NCBI RefSeq assembly: GCF_001643375.1
Contig: NZ_LSHB01000027.1
Span: forward strand, 1-48,436
Direction: 5' to 3'
Source: Chryseobacterium sp. FP211-J200
GTDB taxonomy: Bacteria > Bacteroidota > Bacteroidia > Flavobacteriales > Weeksellaceae
DNA length: 48,436 bases
The notes below the pieces were generated by a model, which saw nothing but the letters and a program-made list of their open reading frames with translations, was not told the origin of the DNA and did no database searches. Positions 1-9,500 of this stretch are shown piece after piece. Each line of letters opens with the position of its first letter. Within the stretch, counting starts at the first letter, position 1. The position numbers were made by a program, and so were the translations under genes.

Positions 1-3
1 TAT

Positions 4-159
4 AATGCACTACGGGTTAAGTATTAATTTGACATTATCAAACCTCATCTTCCAAATGCAAAATTTGAAATCCTATTTTTAGACGCTCCTAAATCCTGTT
101 GGGATAAGACTTCTTGCTATTATTCATACAAACATTCCGGTTTAGTTAAAAAGATTTAA
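4..159 (+). pseudogene. possible 3' gene remnant at left edge
   Basis: After a TAA at 25-27 a frame stays open from 28 to the stop at 157-159. It encodes 43 residues with protein-like composition (ending HSGLVKKI) and no start codon. The same frame is also open upstream of the TAA to the window edge. It may be the tail of a gene broken by one stop, or chance. I do not recognise a family. Confidence 0.22.
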
Positions 160-541
160 TTTTTTAAAGAAGTAATGTAAAACGATAATTTAGTTAGACT
201 AAAATTGCTCAAAAGTTTACTCAATTAAAAAACTAAATATTTACAATTAGTCGATAAATCGCTAATAATGTCTTAAATTATTGTGGGATCCTAAACAACT
301 GCAAATTGCAATTTCTTCCTATGGTCGAAAACGCTTTTTTGCCAAGGCGGAGCAAGCACATTTCAAAATCATTGCCTTGTCAATTCCGTGTCTGTTTTTG
401 AAAAGAGCTTGCGGATTTATTTTTTTATTGGTCTTTTTAATTTCAAAATATTATTAAGAAATTCCTATCACAGAATTGCTTCGTTGTTTTAAGGAATATG
501 ACCTTATTTATAAACAGAACAATTTCTACATCATCGATCAA
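160..541. other. intergenic, no gene seen
   Basis: AT-rich stretch with no convincing coding frame. On the minus strand near 315-375 there is a short 17-codon frame reading like a gene fragment (contains CACSALAKKRFRP), which I cannot assign. Nothing else recognisable. Confidence 0.4.
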
Positions 542-854
542 AACCTGTGTAAATCTACCGTATTAATTTGCTAAGGTGTGTAAAATAACTACAAGTAATC
601 ATAAAACCTGTGGAAAATGAATACAAGTTATGATGATATATAGAATGCTACTATATTCTAAAGGATGAGTAAAATAGCTACAGGTCGATGGATGCAACTG
701 TGCAAGATATTACACGTATCATTTTAACCTGTGTAAAATAGATACAGCTACGAGAATTTGTTCGACTGTTTTGCTTTTTATCTTTTAAAGCATCTTTTTT
801 TATGTAATAAATGTTACTCCATCGGCATTTTTAAACCTGTGAAATTTGCATACT
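542..854 (+). repeat. iteron-like direct repeat array upstream of the conjugation genes
   Basis: Six degenerate copies of a ~22-25 bp motif, approximately AACCTGTGTAAAATAGATAC followed by AAGT, start near 542, 573, 604, 661, 725 and 833. The first three are exactly 31 bp apart; the next intervals are 57, 64 and 108 bp. Each copy contains a TGTA...TACA-like partial dyad. The position just ahead of the mobilisation genes suggests binding sites for a replication, transfer-origin or regulatory protein. Which of these is inference. Confidence 0.6.
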
Positions 855-1139
855 TTATTTTGCAAGATGTGTCTTTGTATATACAAACTTTTCAAGTTTT
901 ATATCCAAAGACGATCTTGCCTTTTTTTCAAAAAGGGGAAAAAACTGCGGAACTTGTTTTTTTGTTTTTCATTAAATTTTGGTATAAGAATCCAAATTAA
1001 TTCATATTATTCTTTTTTAATCCCCGGTAGTTTCTAGACTAATCCAAATTACTTCTATTCAGCCTAAACCCCTTGAATACTATTGTTTTAGAAGGTTTTA
1101 ACACCCAATTTTGTCACAGAATTTTTAATCAAAATACTA
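855..1139. other. intergenic, no gene seen
   Basis: AT-rich leader between the repeat array and the first gene. Two short + frames (758-1000 and 846-1037) are rich in Phe/Tyr/Leu, overlap each other and have no recognisable motif, so they are not called. I see no TAnnTTTG promoter at a convincing distance from the ATG at 1140. Confidence 0.4.
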
Positions 1140-2231
1140 ATGAAAAAATTGAGTCATCTTCTACTAGCATTAATAGTAGTATCAATCCAAGGGCAGGTCG
1201 GTATCAATACCCAAAATCCGGAAGCGACTTTAGAAGTGGTAGGAAAACCAAATGATGCCAATCATTATGACGGAATTATTCCTCCACGAATTACAGGAAA
1301 CCAACTCGCTGCAAAAACATATTCATCTGCAAAAAAAGGAGCTGTCGTCTTTGTAACATCTCCGGCCACTAATTTATCAGCCCAGGTAGTTAATATCACA
1401 AAATCCGGATTGTATTATTTTGATGGTGATCTATGGAAGTCCTTCTTACAAGAAGACACGTTAAATACAGTCGCACTCAGGGGCCACACTTCTACAACTG
1501 AACTTGTTGTCAAGAACAATCTGCATCTTAATTTTGATGAGAAAGAAAATTACATATTAGGAAGTTCTAGGAGTCCGATCACCGGTGACTACAATTCTAT
1601 TAATGCTTCAGATTCAAATATAACGTCGGGAAAGGGAAATTCAGCAAATTCCTATGCAATGTCTCAAGGGGAAGTTACAGGTAAACTTAACTACGGTGCA
1701 GGCGTTTCGGCATTGAATGGTATTGCAAACGGAATAATCTCAGGAAGTAGAAATGTTGGAATTGGACCGGGTGCTATGTCCTACATCACTTCAGGAAACG
1801 ACAATATATCAATTGGCTATCTATCAGGTACGGGAAATCGTACAGGATCTAACAATATTTTTATTGGTATTGGTGCAGGCAGTCCAGCCACAGGAAACAG
1901 AAGTGTAAGTAATAAACTTGCTATACATTCAACCCCCGTTACAACAAGTTCAACCAGCTTTTGGGATAGTATCACGAACAATTATACGGATTACAGATTT
2001 GCTTTGATTTCGGGGGATTTTTCTGAGAGATGGTTAAATATCAATGGCAAGCTAAGCGTTACACCTTCCCAAATGCCCAATGCAGACGGAGATTCATCCT
2101 ATACAAAAAAAGTAGTTACCAAAGCTGATGGCTCATTTGGTTTTGCAACAGAGACAGTTCCTAACCCTCCCTCGACCGGAACGTATATTCTGAAAAGTGT
2201 GAATGGAGTAGCGAGTTGGGTAATACCGTAA
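1140..2231 (+). CDS. secreted adhesin/tail-fibre-like surface protein
   Basis: A 363-residue protein with a signal peptide (about residues 1-19, ending SIQGQ). It is followed by VGINTQNPEATLEV, the N-terminal signature of many Flavobacteriia surface proteins that resemble phage tail-fibre or trimeric autotransporter heads. Residues about 150-250 contain loosely repeated G/N/S/I-rich units such as NISIGYLSGTGNRTGSNN and NIFIGIGAG, typical of beta-helical trimeric adhesin heads. It probably forms an exported trimeric beta-rich fibre. It lies just upstream of the relaxase genes on the same strand, so it could help donor-recipient contact, but that is inference. No membrane anchor or sorting domain is visible at the C-terminus. 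Confidence 0.75.
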   Translation: MKKLSHLLLALIVVSIQGQVGINTQNPEATLEVVGKPNDANHYDGIIPPRITGNQLAAKTYSSAKKGAVVFVTSPATNLSAQVVNITKSGLYYFDGDLWKSFLQEDTLNTVALRGHTSTTELVVKNNLHLNFDEKENYILGSSRSPITGDYNSINASDSNITSGKGNSANSYAMSQGEVTGKLNYGAGVSALNGIANGIISGSRNVGIGPGAMSYITSGNDNISIGYLSGTGNRTGSNNIFIGIGAGSPATGNRSVSNKLAIHSTPVTTSSTSFWDSITNNYTDYRFALISGDFSERWLNINGKLSVTPSQMPNADGDSSYTKKVVTKADGSFGFATETVPNPPSTGTYILKSVNGVASWVIP

Positions 2232-2287
2232 GATCAATGTAATAAAAGACTTCTACCAAGCATTTCATAATCTAAAAAAACAGAACA

Positions 2288-2611
2288 ATGACAATCTATT
2301 TCAAACTCATTATCCTGGTTATTTGTATGTCTCTCTCATCCTGTAAATCTATTATTGCCAATCCGGGCAAGCCATTAGAAGATAATTCTTTAGAATTAAA
2401 TCAGAAATACGAAATTCAAGATTTCACTGCAAAAATTAATAAAATAAAAATTACATCAGTTGATGGTAAAAATATTTATGGCATTTCCAAAAAAGGAGAT
2501 TTTATATCAATTGATAAACAACAAATCAGGGAAGTGAAAAAAGTAAAAGTCGTCAGTTCCATTGTTGTGGGTATTATGGCAATTGCAGCGGTCATATTTG
2601 TTCCAATATAA
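2288..2611 (+). CDS. small putative lipoprotein
   Basis: A 107-residue protein beginning with a short hydrophobic signal and a lipobox (LSSC at about residues 16-19), so probably a lipidated envelope protein. The C-terminus has a second hydrophobic stretch (VVSSIVVGIMAIAAVIFVPI, about 88-107), so it may be anchored at both ends. The middle is lysine-rich and without a recognised fold. It sits 56 bp after the adhesin-like gene and 37 bp before the mobilisation protein, which suggests shared transcription. Function unknown. A surface-exclusion or mating-pair role is possible from context only. Confidence 0.6.
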   Translation: MTIYFKLIILVICMSLSSCKSIIANPGKPLEDNSLELNQKYEIQDFTAKINKIKITSVDGKNIYGISKKGDFISIDKQQIREVKKVKVVSSIVVGIMAIAAVIFVPI

Positions 2612-2648
2612 AAAACAACATTTAGAAAATCAAATTTGAATTTGAAAG

Positions 2649-3011
2649 ATGAATACTGATGAAGCAAAAGATGAAGTGATTTTGTTCAGGATCAAGAGTC
2701 AAAAAAAGAAATATTGGAAAATGATATGTTCCAAAAAACGAATTTCATTGACCAGTTTAATAATCGATTCTGTTGAGAACAGGATTTTAAATGATGAGAG
2801 GAGAGAAATATTGGAGTTCATGGAAAAGCAGGATAACATCTTTGGGAAAATTGAAAATAATATCAATCAGGTTGCAAAAATAGCAAATGGTCAGAAGTTT
2901 ATCAGCGAAAGTGAACTCAGCAATTTTTCAGATAAGTTATCAGAGATCATCATTCTGAAAAAAGAACAGAACGAAATCTTTACAAAAATCTATGCAAGGC
3001 TATCAAGATGA
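2649..3011 (+). CDS. MobC-like relaxosome accessory protein
   Basis: A 120-residue, highly charged protein. Residues 10-45 (ILFRIKSQKKKYWKM, then KRISLTSLIIDSV) fit the small ribbon-helix-helix/MobC type that binds the transfer origin and assists the relaxase. The second half is helical and probably a coiled coil. The stop codon overlaps the relaxase start as ATGA (3008-3011), which indicates translational coupling and supports a joint relaxosome. The family call rests on size, N-terminal pattern and neighbour, not on a diagnostic motif. Confidence 0.65.
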   Translation: MNTDEAKDEVILFRIKSQKKKYWKMICSKKRISLTSLIIDSVENRILNDERREILEFMEKQDNIFGKIENNINQVAKIANGQKFISESELSNFSDKLSEIIILKKEQNEIFTKIYARLSR

Positions 3012-4492
3012 TTGTTAAGATTATGAATCCGGCAGGTGTCAGTTTTCACGCAGTTAATTATAACGACAAGAAAATAGATTACGGAACCGGAGAATTAATG
3101 CTGATGAAAAATTTTCCTTCATTTATCAACGAATCAAGCAGTAAAGTAGAAGTAAAAAATTATTTGAGAGCTATTTCGATCGGGAATAAAAAAATATTGA
3201 AGCCTCAATTTCACGCGATGCTCTCTACAAAATTTCAAGGACATTCGAAGGAAGAACTGACTAAGATTGCGGATAGTTTTATGGACAAGATGAAATATGG
3301 CGAACAGCCATTCATTGTGGTTTTTCATAAGGATACAGATAATAATCACGTACACATAGTTTCTACCAGGGTTGATAAACAGACAGGCAAGAAGATCAAT
3401 GACAGTTATGAAAAGCTTAAAGCACAAAAAGCATTAAGCGTAACAATGGAAAAATTGTATGGCCAGAAACCGGAAGAAGAACTGGAAAGACTGCTGAACT
3501 ACAAAATAAGTTCGCTCAGTCAGTTGGAAACTTTACTAGGCAGAAATGGTTACAAGATAGGCAAAAACACAAGTGATGAAAATTTTTTAAACATTTTAAA
3601 AAACGGAGTACCCCAAAAATCTATTAGAGGGGATCAGATTGTTTTTGATAACAGCAAAAATGATAAAAGGGCAAAACAGATCAAAGCAATAATAAGCAAA
3701 TACAAAGAATTGTATTCTTCCAAGGTTTTTAAAGTTGTAGATGATAGAAAAAATGAATCAATGCTTCCAAAAGAAAAATCGGAAAGAAAAAGAGGTAAGG
3801 ATTCTGAAGTAAAAATCACCTATGAAAGTGAAATTCAAAAAAAGCTGAGGGATGTTTTCGGGATCGATATGGTTTTTCATCATAAAGAAGATAAAAATCC
3901 TTTTGGGTACACTTTAATCGACCACAAAACAGGAAAAGTATATAAAGGAAGTGACATTCTGAAAATGAATGAAGTATTTGAATTTACTTCTTACAAGCTA
4001 GATAAGAAGACTTTTGAAATACTCAAGGATTATAATATTCGCAGCCAAGAAACAAAAAAGCTCCTGATTGAATTTTTTAATAAGAATAATCCGGAAACAA
4101 AAATCAAGGACTTTATGCTTTTTGAAAACAGAGGGAAGAAAGATTTGGAAACCTATCGAAAAGTTCAGTTTGAAGTCAAGGATTTCATTAAAAATAAAAA
4201 AAACACAAATGATGAAAAAAATATTTCAATTACCAAAGGCGAGGACAGAAAGCTGTATGCGGTTCATACGCGGTTCCATTATATCGGAGAGCTACAATCA
4301 TTAATTGGAGAAAAGGAATATCAAAAATTGCAGAATCCGATACAAGCAAATGAAAACCGAACTGAAAATAATGAAAGGAACGAACTAAGCAAAGCTGTAA
4401 ACGAACTGTTATTTGAATTATTGAAAAGTTCAGGAACGGCAAAAGACCCTGCCGAAAATGAACTCAAGAAAAGACGCAAAAAAAGACGATAA
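3008..4492 (+). CDS. relaxase/mobilisation nuclease
   Basis: A 494-residue conjugative relaxase, expected to nick the transfer origin, stay covalently bound to the 5' end and lead the strand to the coupling protein. The metal-binding HUH-type motif is visible as HKDTDNNHVH (residues 107-116: His107, His114, His116), with FHAMLSTKFQGHS at 68-80 as the upstream conserved block. The catalytic tyrosine is probably an N-terminal Tyr (Tyr18 or Tyr25), but this cannot be fixed by eye. The pattern resembles MOBP-type Bacteroidota relaxases. The C-terminal half is Lys/Glu-rich, ends in a very basic tail (KKRRKKRR) and probably binds DNA. It is coupled to the preceding MobC-like gene. Confidence 0.88.
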   Translation: MIVKIMNPAGVSFHAVNYNDKKIDYGTGELMLMKNFPSFINESSSKVEVKNYLRAISIGNKKILKPQFHAMLSTKFQGHSKEELTKIADSFMDKMKYGEQPFIVVFHKDTDNNHVHIVSTRVDKQTGKKINDSYEKLKAQKALSVTMEKLYGQKPEEELERLLNYKISSLSQLETLLGRNGYKIGKNTSDENFLNILKNGVPQKSIRGDQIVFDNSKNDKRAKQIKAIISKYKELYSSKVFKVVDDRKNESMLPKEKSERKRGKDSEVKITYESEIQKKLRDVFGIDMVFHHKEDKNPFGYTLIDHKTGKVYKGSDILKMNEVFEFTSYKLDKKTFEILKDYNIRSQETKKLLIEFFNKNNPETKIKDFMLFENRGKKDLETYRKVQFEVKDFIKNKKNTNDEKNISITKGEDRKLYAVHTRFHYIGELQSLIGEKEYQKLQNPIQANENRTENNERNELSKAVNELLFELLKSSGTAKDPAENELKKRRKKRR

Positions 4493-4567
4493 TATTGATG
4501 GTTGCCGGTTGATGGAAAAATCATCTTCAGTCCAACAACAATCAGATAAAAAAATCAACTAAGCCCA

Positions 4568-5218
4568 ATGATCATAACGTTTGCCACACAAAAAGGAGGA
4601 ACCGGAAAAACGACATTAGCCATCGCTTTTGCCAATTACATTTCGGCAATTTCGGAAAGAAAACTGAATGTTTTCGATTTTGATTATCAGAAATCATTTT
4701 ACTACAAATGGAAAGATGATGAATTATCGGAAAGTCCGAAGTTGTATGAGGTAGAAATTATTGGCGATGATGACCAACAGCCATTTGCAGACTTTGAGAC
4801 ACTCATTAATTTAAAAGATAGCGATGAGATAAACCTGTTCGACTTGGCGGGAACACTCGATGCAAAATACAGCGATCTGTTAATATACAGCGATTTTATC
4901 GTGATCCCGTTTGAATATTCAGATGTTTCAGTCAAGTCCACCTTGGTCTTTATCAATATGCTGGGACTATTGGAAAGTGAGGCTGAAAGAGTATTTATCC
5001 GTTCCAAATATGATAAAGGCTACAAGTATCTGAATCAGGAAGGAATGGACGTTGAGCTGAAAAAATTCGGAATGCTATTGGAAAATCCGGTATTCAAAAA
5101 GAATTGCCTGCAAAAGATTGATACCAGAAAGCTGACCTATGAACAAAAATACGGGGTAAGAAGATCTTTCGATGAATTTATAGAATATATTAATCAAACA
5201 TTGAGGATTACCCTTTGA
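4568..5218 (+). CDS. ParA-family ATPase (TraA position)
   Basis: A 216-residue protein beginning MIITFATQKGGTGKTT, the deviant Walker A (KGGTGKTT, residues 9-16) of ParA/MinD ATPases, followed by VFDFDYQKS as switch I. In conjugative elements of this type a ParA-like gene opens the tra cluster and is called TraA. It may position the relaxosome or element DNA near the mating channel. No ParB partner is seen next to it. It sits 75 bp after the relaxase and 45 bp before a small membrane protein. Confidence 0.85.
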   Translation: MIITFATQKGGTGKTTLAIAFANYISAISERKLNVFDFDYQKSFYYKWKDDELSESPKLYEVEIIGDDDQQPFADFETLINLKDSDEINLFDLAGTLDAKYSDLLIYSDFIVIPFEYSDVSVKSTLVFINMLGLLESEAERVFIRSKYDKGYKYLNQEGMDVELKKFGMLLENPVFKKNCLQKIDTRKLTYEQKYGVRRSFDEFIEYINQTLRITL

Positions 5219-5263
5219 AATAAAAAATAGACCTAAGTATTAATCTCTATAATTTCTGAAAAT

Positions 5264-5776
5264 ATGATAAAAATATCACTTTGCATACTGGCTGTTTATC
5301 TGATTTATTATGCAGGTAATATCTTATATGACCTGTTTCTCAAAAAAGAAAGAGAAACTTATAAAGAAGAGACGGAGGAATTTTCATTGTCCGAAATTTC
5401 CGAACAGTATGAAGCTTCTGCTATGAATATTGGGATTGAAGATGTAGAAAATCTCAACACTCCCAAATCCTTTAATAAAAATCCAATTCGTTTCGATAAA
5501 ATTGAAGGAAAAAATGAAAGACCAGATTTGGAGTATCTAAGGGAAAAATTTGAATCTGAGCAAGATCTGGATGAACCTGTGGAAAATAAAACTGAAAATA
5601 CAAAAGATTTTCCTTCAAAGAACGAAGATATTCAAAGTTCTGTTCAAATGGAATCTGCTTCCTCCATTCAGAAATCAAATAAAGACAAATGGCATCAAAT
5701 GCTTAATCTGGCAGAAACCAGTGTGCAGCTCATTGCCAACAATGATGGATACAAAACGTACCAATCCACTATGTAG
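5264..5776 (+). CDS. membrane-anchored protein of the tra cluster, unknown
   Basis: A 170-residue protein with one N-terminal transmembrane helix (about residues 3-25, CILAVYLIYYAGNILYDLFL) followed by a long acidic, Glu/Asn/Ser-rich and probably disordered cytoplasmic part. The last 30 residues (around MLNLAETSVQLIANND) look ordered. It lies where small TraB/C/D-type genes lie in related elements, between the ParA ATPase and the TraE pilin, but I cannot assign it to one of these. A 123-bp non-coding gap separates it from traE. Confidence 0.55.
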   Translation: MIKISLCILAVYLIYYAGNILYDLFLKKERETYKEETEEFSLSEISEQYEASAMNIGIEDVENLNTPKSFNKNPIRFDKIEGKNERPDLEYLREKFESEQDLDEPVENKTENTKDFPSKNEDIQSSVQMESASSIQKSNKDKWHQMLNLAETSVQLIANNDGYKTYQSTM

Positions 5777-5899
5777 TCCTAAATTACTGAAATAATTTAA
5801 TGTACTTATAAACAACGATTTAAAATTTCGATACAGCCTAAGCTATGTCTAAAATTCAACAACCAATCCATTTTTTCACCTATTAAAATCTCTTTATTT

Positions 5900-6220
5900 A
5901 TGAATCAAAAATTCAAAAAACAACGTGTGATGAAAAAAGCTATAACTGCTTTTCTCATAGTCCTGGCAGTAACTCCTGCTTTTGCCCAGGGAGGTGCCAC
6001 AGCAATCTCCAACGCAGCAAGTGATATCACGGATTATTGGGATCCGGTCAAGCTGATCCTGAAAGCAGTGGGAGGATTGGTAGGTTTCATTGGAGGTCTT
6101 CGAGTGTATAACAAATGGACGAATGGCGACCAGGATGTCAATAAAGAGATTCTTGGTTATGGAGGTGCAATGATCTTCCTGCTTGTAGTTCCGGAATTCG
6201 TAACAGCATTCTTTGCCTAA
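5900..6220 (+). CDS. traE: TraE, DUF4134 family (VirB2-like)
   Basis: A 106-residue protein, or 96 residues if translation starts at the in-frame ATG at 5930, which gives a more usual signal peptide (MKKAITAFLIVLAVTPAFAQ). After cleavage two hydrophobic helices remain, with VGGLVGFIGGLRVYNKWTNG between them and GAMIFLLVVPEFVTAFF at the end. That is the layout of DUF4134 proteins, the presumed pilin-like VirB2 equivalent of Bacteroidetes conjugation systems. traF begins 1 bp after its stop, so the two are co-translated. Confidence 0.85.
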   Translation: MNQKFKKQRVMKKAITAFLIVLAVTPAFAQGGATAISNAASDITDYWDPVKLILKAVGGLVGFIGGLRVYNKWTNGDQDVNKEILGYGGAMIFLLVVPEFVTAFFA

Positions 6221-6221
6221 T

Positions 6222-6536
6222 ATGGGATTTTATCTTTACAAGGGGCTTAAAAAACCCCTTGTGTTTTTCGGACTAAAAGGGAAATACATCTTGTACGCCG
6301 TCGGAGTCATCGGAGGTGGAGTCATTGCATCATTAATACTTTCAAAGTTCGGTCTCTTAGGTTCTTTACTAGGTCTTGCAATCACTGCGGGAGGTGTTTA
6401 TTTCATCTTCAAAAGACAGGACAAATATGGTCTGTATGACAAAACCAAAAACTTCGATCAGATTTTAATTTTTCCAAAAAGGTTAGACAGTAATAAACTT
6501 TTAAAGAATGGCAACAACAAAGAAACAGGCATTTAG
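6222..6536 (+). CDS. traF: TraF, DUF4133 family (VirB3-like)
   Basis: A 104-residue inner-membrane protein. The ATG at 6222 (MGFYLYKGLKKPLVFFGLKG) is chosen over a TTG three codons earlier because it follows the traE stop directly and matches the family start. Two adjacent hydrophobic helices (about 20-60) are followed by a basic tail. DUF4133 proteins stand in the VirB3 position and are thought to anchor the VirB4-like TraG. The 3' end overlaps the traG start by 29 bp, consistent with coupling. Confidence 0.85.
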   Translation: MGFYLYKGLKKPLVFFGLKGKYILYAVGVIGGGVIASLILSKFGLLGSLLGLAITAGGVYFIFKRQDKYGLYDKTKNFDQILIFPKRLDSNKLLKNGNNKETGI

Positions 6537-9500
6537 CATTCCTTTTATCGGCTATGATTATGGAAAGGATTTCAATTGGGATTTTGATGTTCTTTTCGGA
6601 CAGTATGGGAATCCTATTATCGGGATCAAGATAAAAAATATTGTAGAACAGTATTCTGCAGACCCGGATAGCTATCTCAACTTCCACACGGTTTTAAATC
6701 AGGTGGTATCGATAATTGGAGAGGGGAGAATTGTTCAGAAGCTTGATATTTTCTCCAAGAAAAAATACAGTGCAGAGCAATCCAACCAGTTTCTGCAACA
6801 GAAATATTCGGAACATTTTGACGGCAGGCTTTTCAAAACCATTGAAACAGTTCTGTTTTTTACCGATATCATCGATGATAAGCTGAAAAGGAAAATGAAG
6901 CATTATCATTTTTCGGATAAAAGCTATAAGGAATTAAGGGACAAATGCCAGAAAGTATTGATGCTTTTGAAACAGAATAATTTTGAACCTGAGTTTTTAT
7001 TTGAGAAAGATTTCGAATACTACATTTCCGGAGTTTTGTCGATGCAGTTTACCGAATCTCCAACATTTGATAATATAAAAAGCAACAACGAATTTTTGCA
7101 AATAGGAAACAGGTTTGTTAAAAACATCTCTTACGTGGATGTAGAAAACATTGATCTGCCTTCAGAAATAGAACCGTATTCCTTTCTGGGAGGTAATGGT
7201 GCAGCTGCTGAAACAGCAGTAGACAATTTTAGTTTTATCAATGAACTGGAAGACTACGAAACTATTGTCTACAATCAGATCATTTCCATTCCGCTTCAGG
7301 CACAACAGCAAAGGGAACTTGACAAAAAAAAGAAGAAACACGAAGGTGCAGCTAATAATTCTCCGTCCAACGCCATTATAGCAGATGAAATTCAGACACT
7401 GCTTCACAACATTGCAACCGATGGACAGCTCGTCGTCAATGCTCATTTTTCCATCCTTTTTTCAGCAGAAACTCTGGAGAAAATGGAAAATATTCAGTCG
7501 ATGATAGAAAATAAACTGTTCACAAAAGGAATCATTGTTTCTAAAAATGCCTACAACCAATTGGAACTTTGGCGATCAGCCATTCCTGGAAATGGAACAG
7601 AACTCAGGGAATACGATTTATTTATGACGACAAGCGAAGCGGCCTTGTGTTTTTTTTTTAAAGAAAGTTACCCCGTCAATGAAGAATCCAATTTCTACCT
7701 GAGATTTACGGATAGACAAGGCGTTCCGCTAAAAGTAGATCCTTCGGATTTACCGATGAAAACAGGAAGAATTAATAACAGAAATAAGTTTGTTTTAGGA
7801 CCCAGCGGATCAGGCAAGTCATTCCTGATGAACAATATTATCGAGCAGTATTTGACTTACAATTATGATGTAGTGATTGTTGATACCGGGGATTCCTACT
7901 CAGGAACGTGCAAATATAAGGAAGGAAGATACATCCAATACACAGAAGAGAAACCAATCACGATGAATCCCTTTTTGATGGATAAGAAAGAATTTAATAT
8001 TGAAAAAATAGAATTTTTAACCAACCTGATTTTCCTGATCTGGCAAGGTCCGGATTCTTCAATGTCTTCCGCACAAAAATCCATTTTAGATAATGTGTTG
8101 ATGTCATATTACCATCAGTATTTCAACTCGGGAAAGCCGTGGTACGAAAATAAAACTTCTGAAGAACTCATTTTATATCTGGGTAAGTATAACATTCACG
8201 AAGATGATCTTTTTTCTGAATATGAAAACGAAGCCAAAGGACAGCATACTTACTATGATATTTTGGGAATTACTTTCGATGCCAGTTCCGATGAAATAAA
8301 AGAAGCGGGAAGAAAATTGTTGAAATTTTATCATCCCGATAAGAATATCAATAATCCGGAATATGAAAGTGAGAATTTCTATAAAGTGTATGAAGCGTAT
8401 GACACGCTGAACGATGAAGAAAGAAGAAAAATATACAATGAGACACAGGTGATTCTTATAAAATCCAATGACATCATCAGGCAACCAAGATCAGCTGCAG
8501 ACTGGAATGAATCCTTTAGAAAAGCCATTATCAGAAAAATAAAAGAACTAGAAGAAAAGCTGGTGGTAACAGAACTTTCGTTCAATGGCTTTTATGATTA
8601 TTGCGATCAATTTCTTCCGATTTACCTGAATAATAAAAAACACAATATCAAAGAAAAGGAATTCAATCTGCGTACTTTTTTGTTTGTCCTGAAAGATTTT
8701 TACAAAGGCGGAAGGTACGGAACGACTTTAAATGAAAGCGCAGACAATACGCTATTCGACGAATCATTCATCGTCTTTGAAATTGATAATGTAAAGGACA
8801 ATCCGAAACTGTTTCCGATTGTCACACTCATTATTATGGACACTTTTATTCAGAAAATGCGCCTTAGAAAAGACCGTAGAAAAGCCTTAATAATTGAAGA
8901 GGCTTGGAAGGCTATCGCAAGTAAACTGATGGGAGGCTACATCCTTTATTTATATAAAACGGTGAGGAAATTTTGGGGAGAAGCAGTAGTGGTAACGCAG
9001 GAACTGGATGATATTATTGGCAATGCTGTCGTAAAAGACAGTATCATCAACAACTCGGATACATTCATTTTGCTTGACCAAACCAAATTCAAAGACAACT
9101 TTGATAAAATCGCATCATTGCTTTCTCTCAATAAAGTAGAGCAAAACAAGATTTTTACCATCAACAATCTCAACAACAAATTCGGGCGCAGCCGATTCAA
9201 AGAATTTTACTTAAAACGAGGTTCAAAAGGAGAGGTGTATGGAAATGAGGTTTCATTGGAGCAATATCTAACCTATACCACAGAAAAACCAGAAAAGTCA
9301 GCAGTGGAGTATTACGTACATCAATATGGCGACTATGATGAAGCATTGCGCAGAATAGTTGGTGATCTCAAAACCTTCGGAGACAGTCTGGAAAACTTGG
9401 TATCACTGGTGAACCTATATCAAAATCCATTGGATGATAAAATCAATTCTTTCTACAGAAGAATGAAAAAAGAACACAAAGGGAAGAATGTTTTTAAAAT

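Noticed and set aside
5571-5605. ACCTGTGGAAAATAAAAC resembling the repeat motif at 542-854
   Set aside because: Single copy inside a coding region, weaker match and no spacing pattern; treated as chance.
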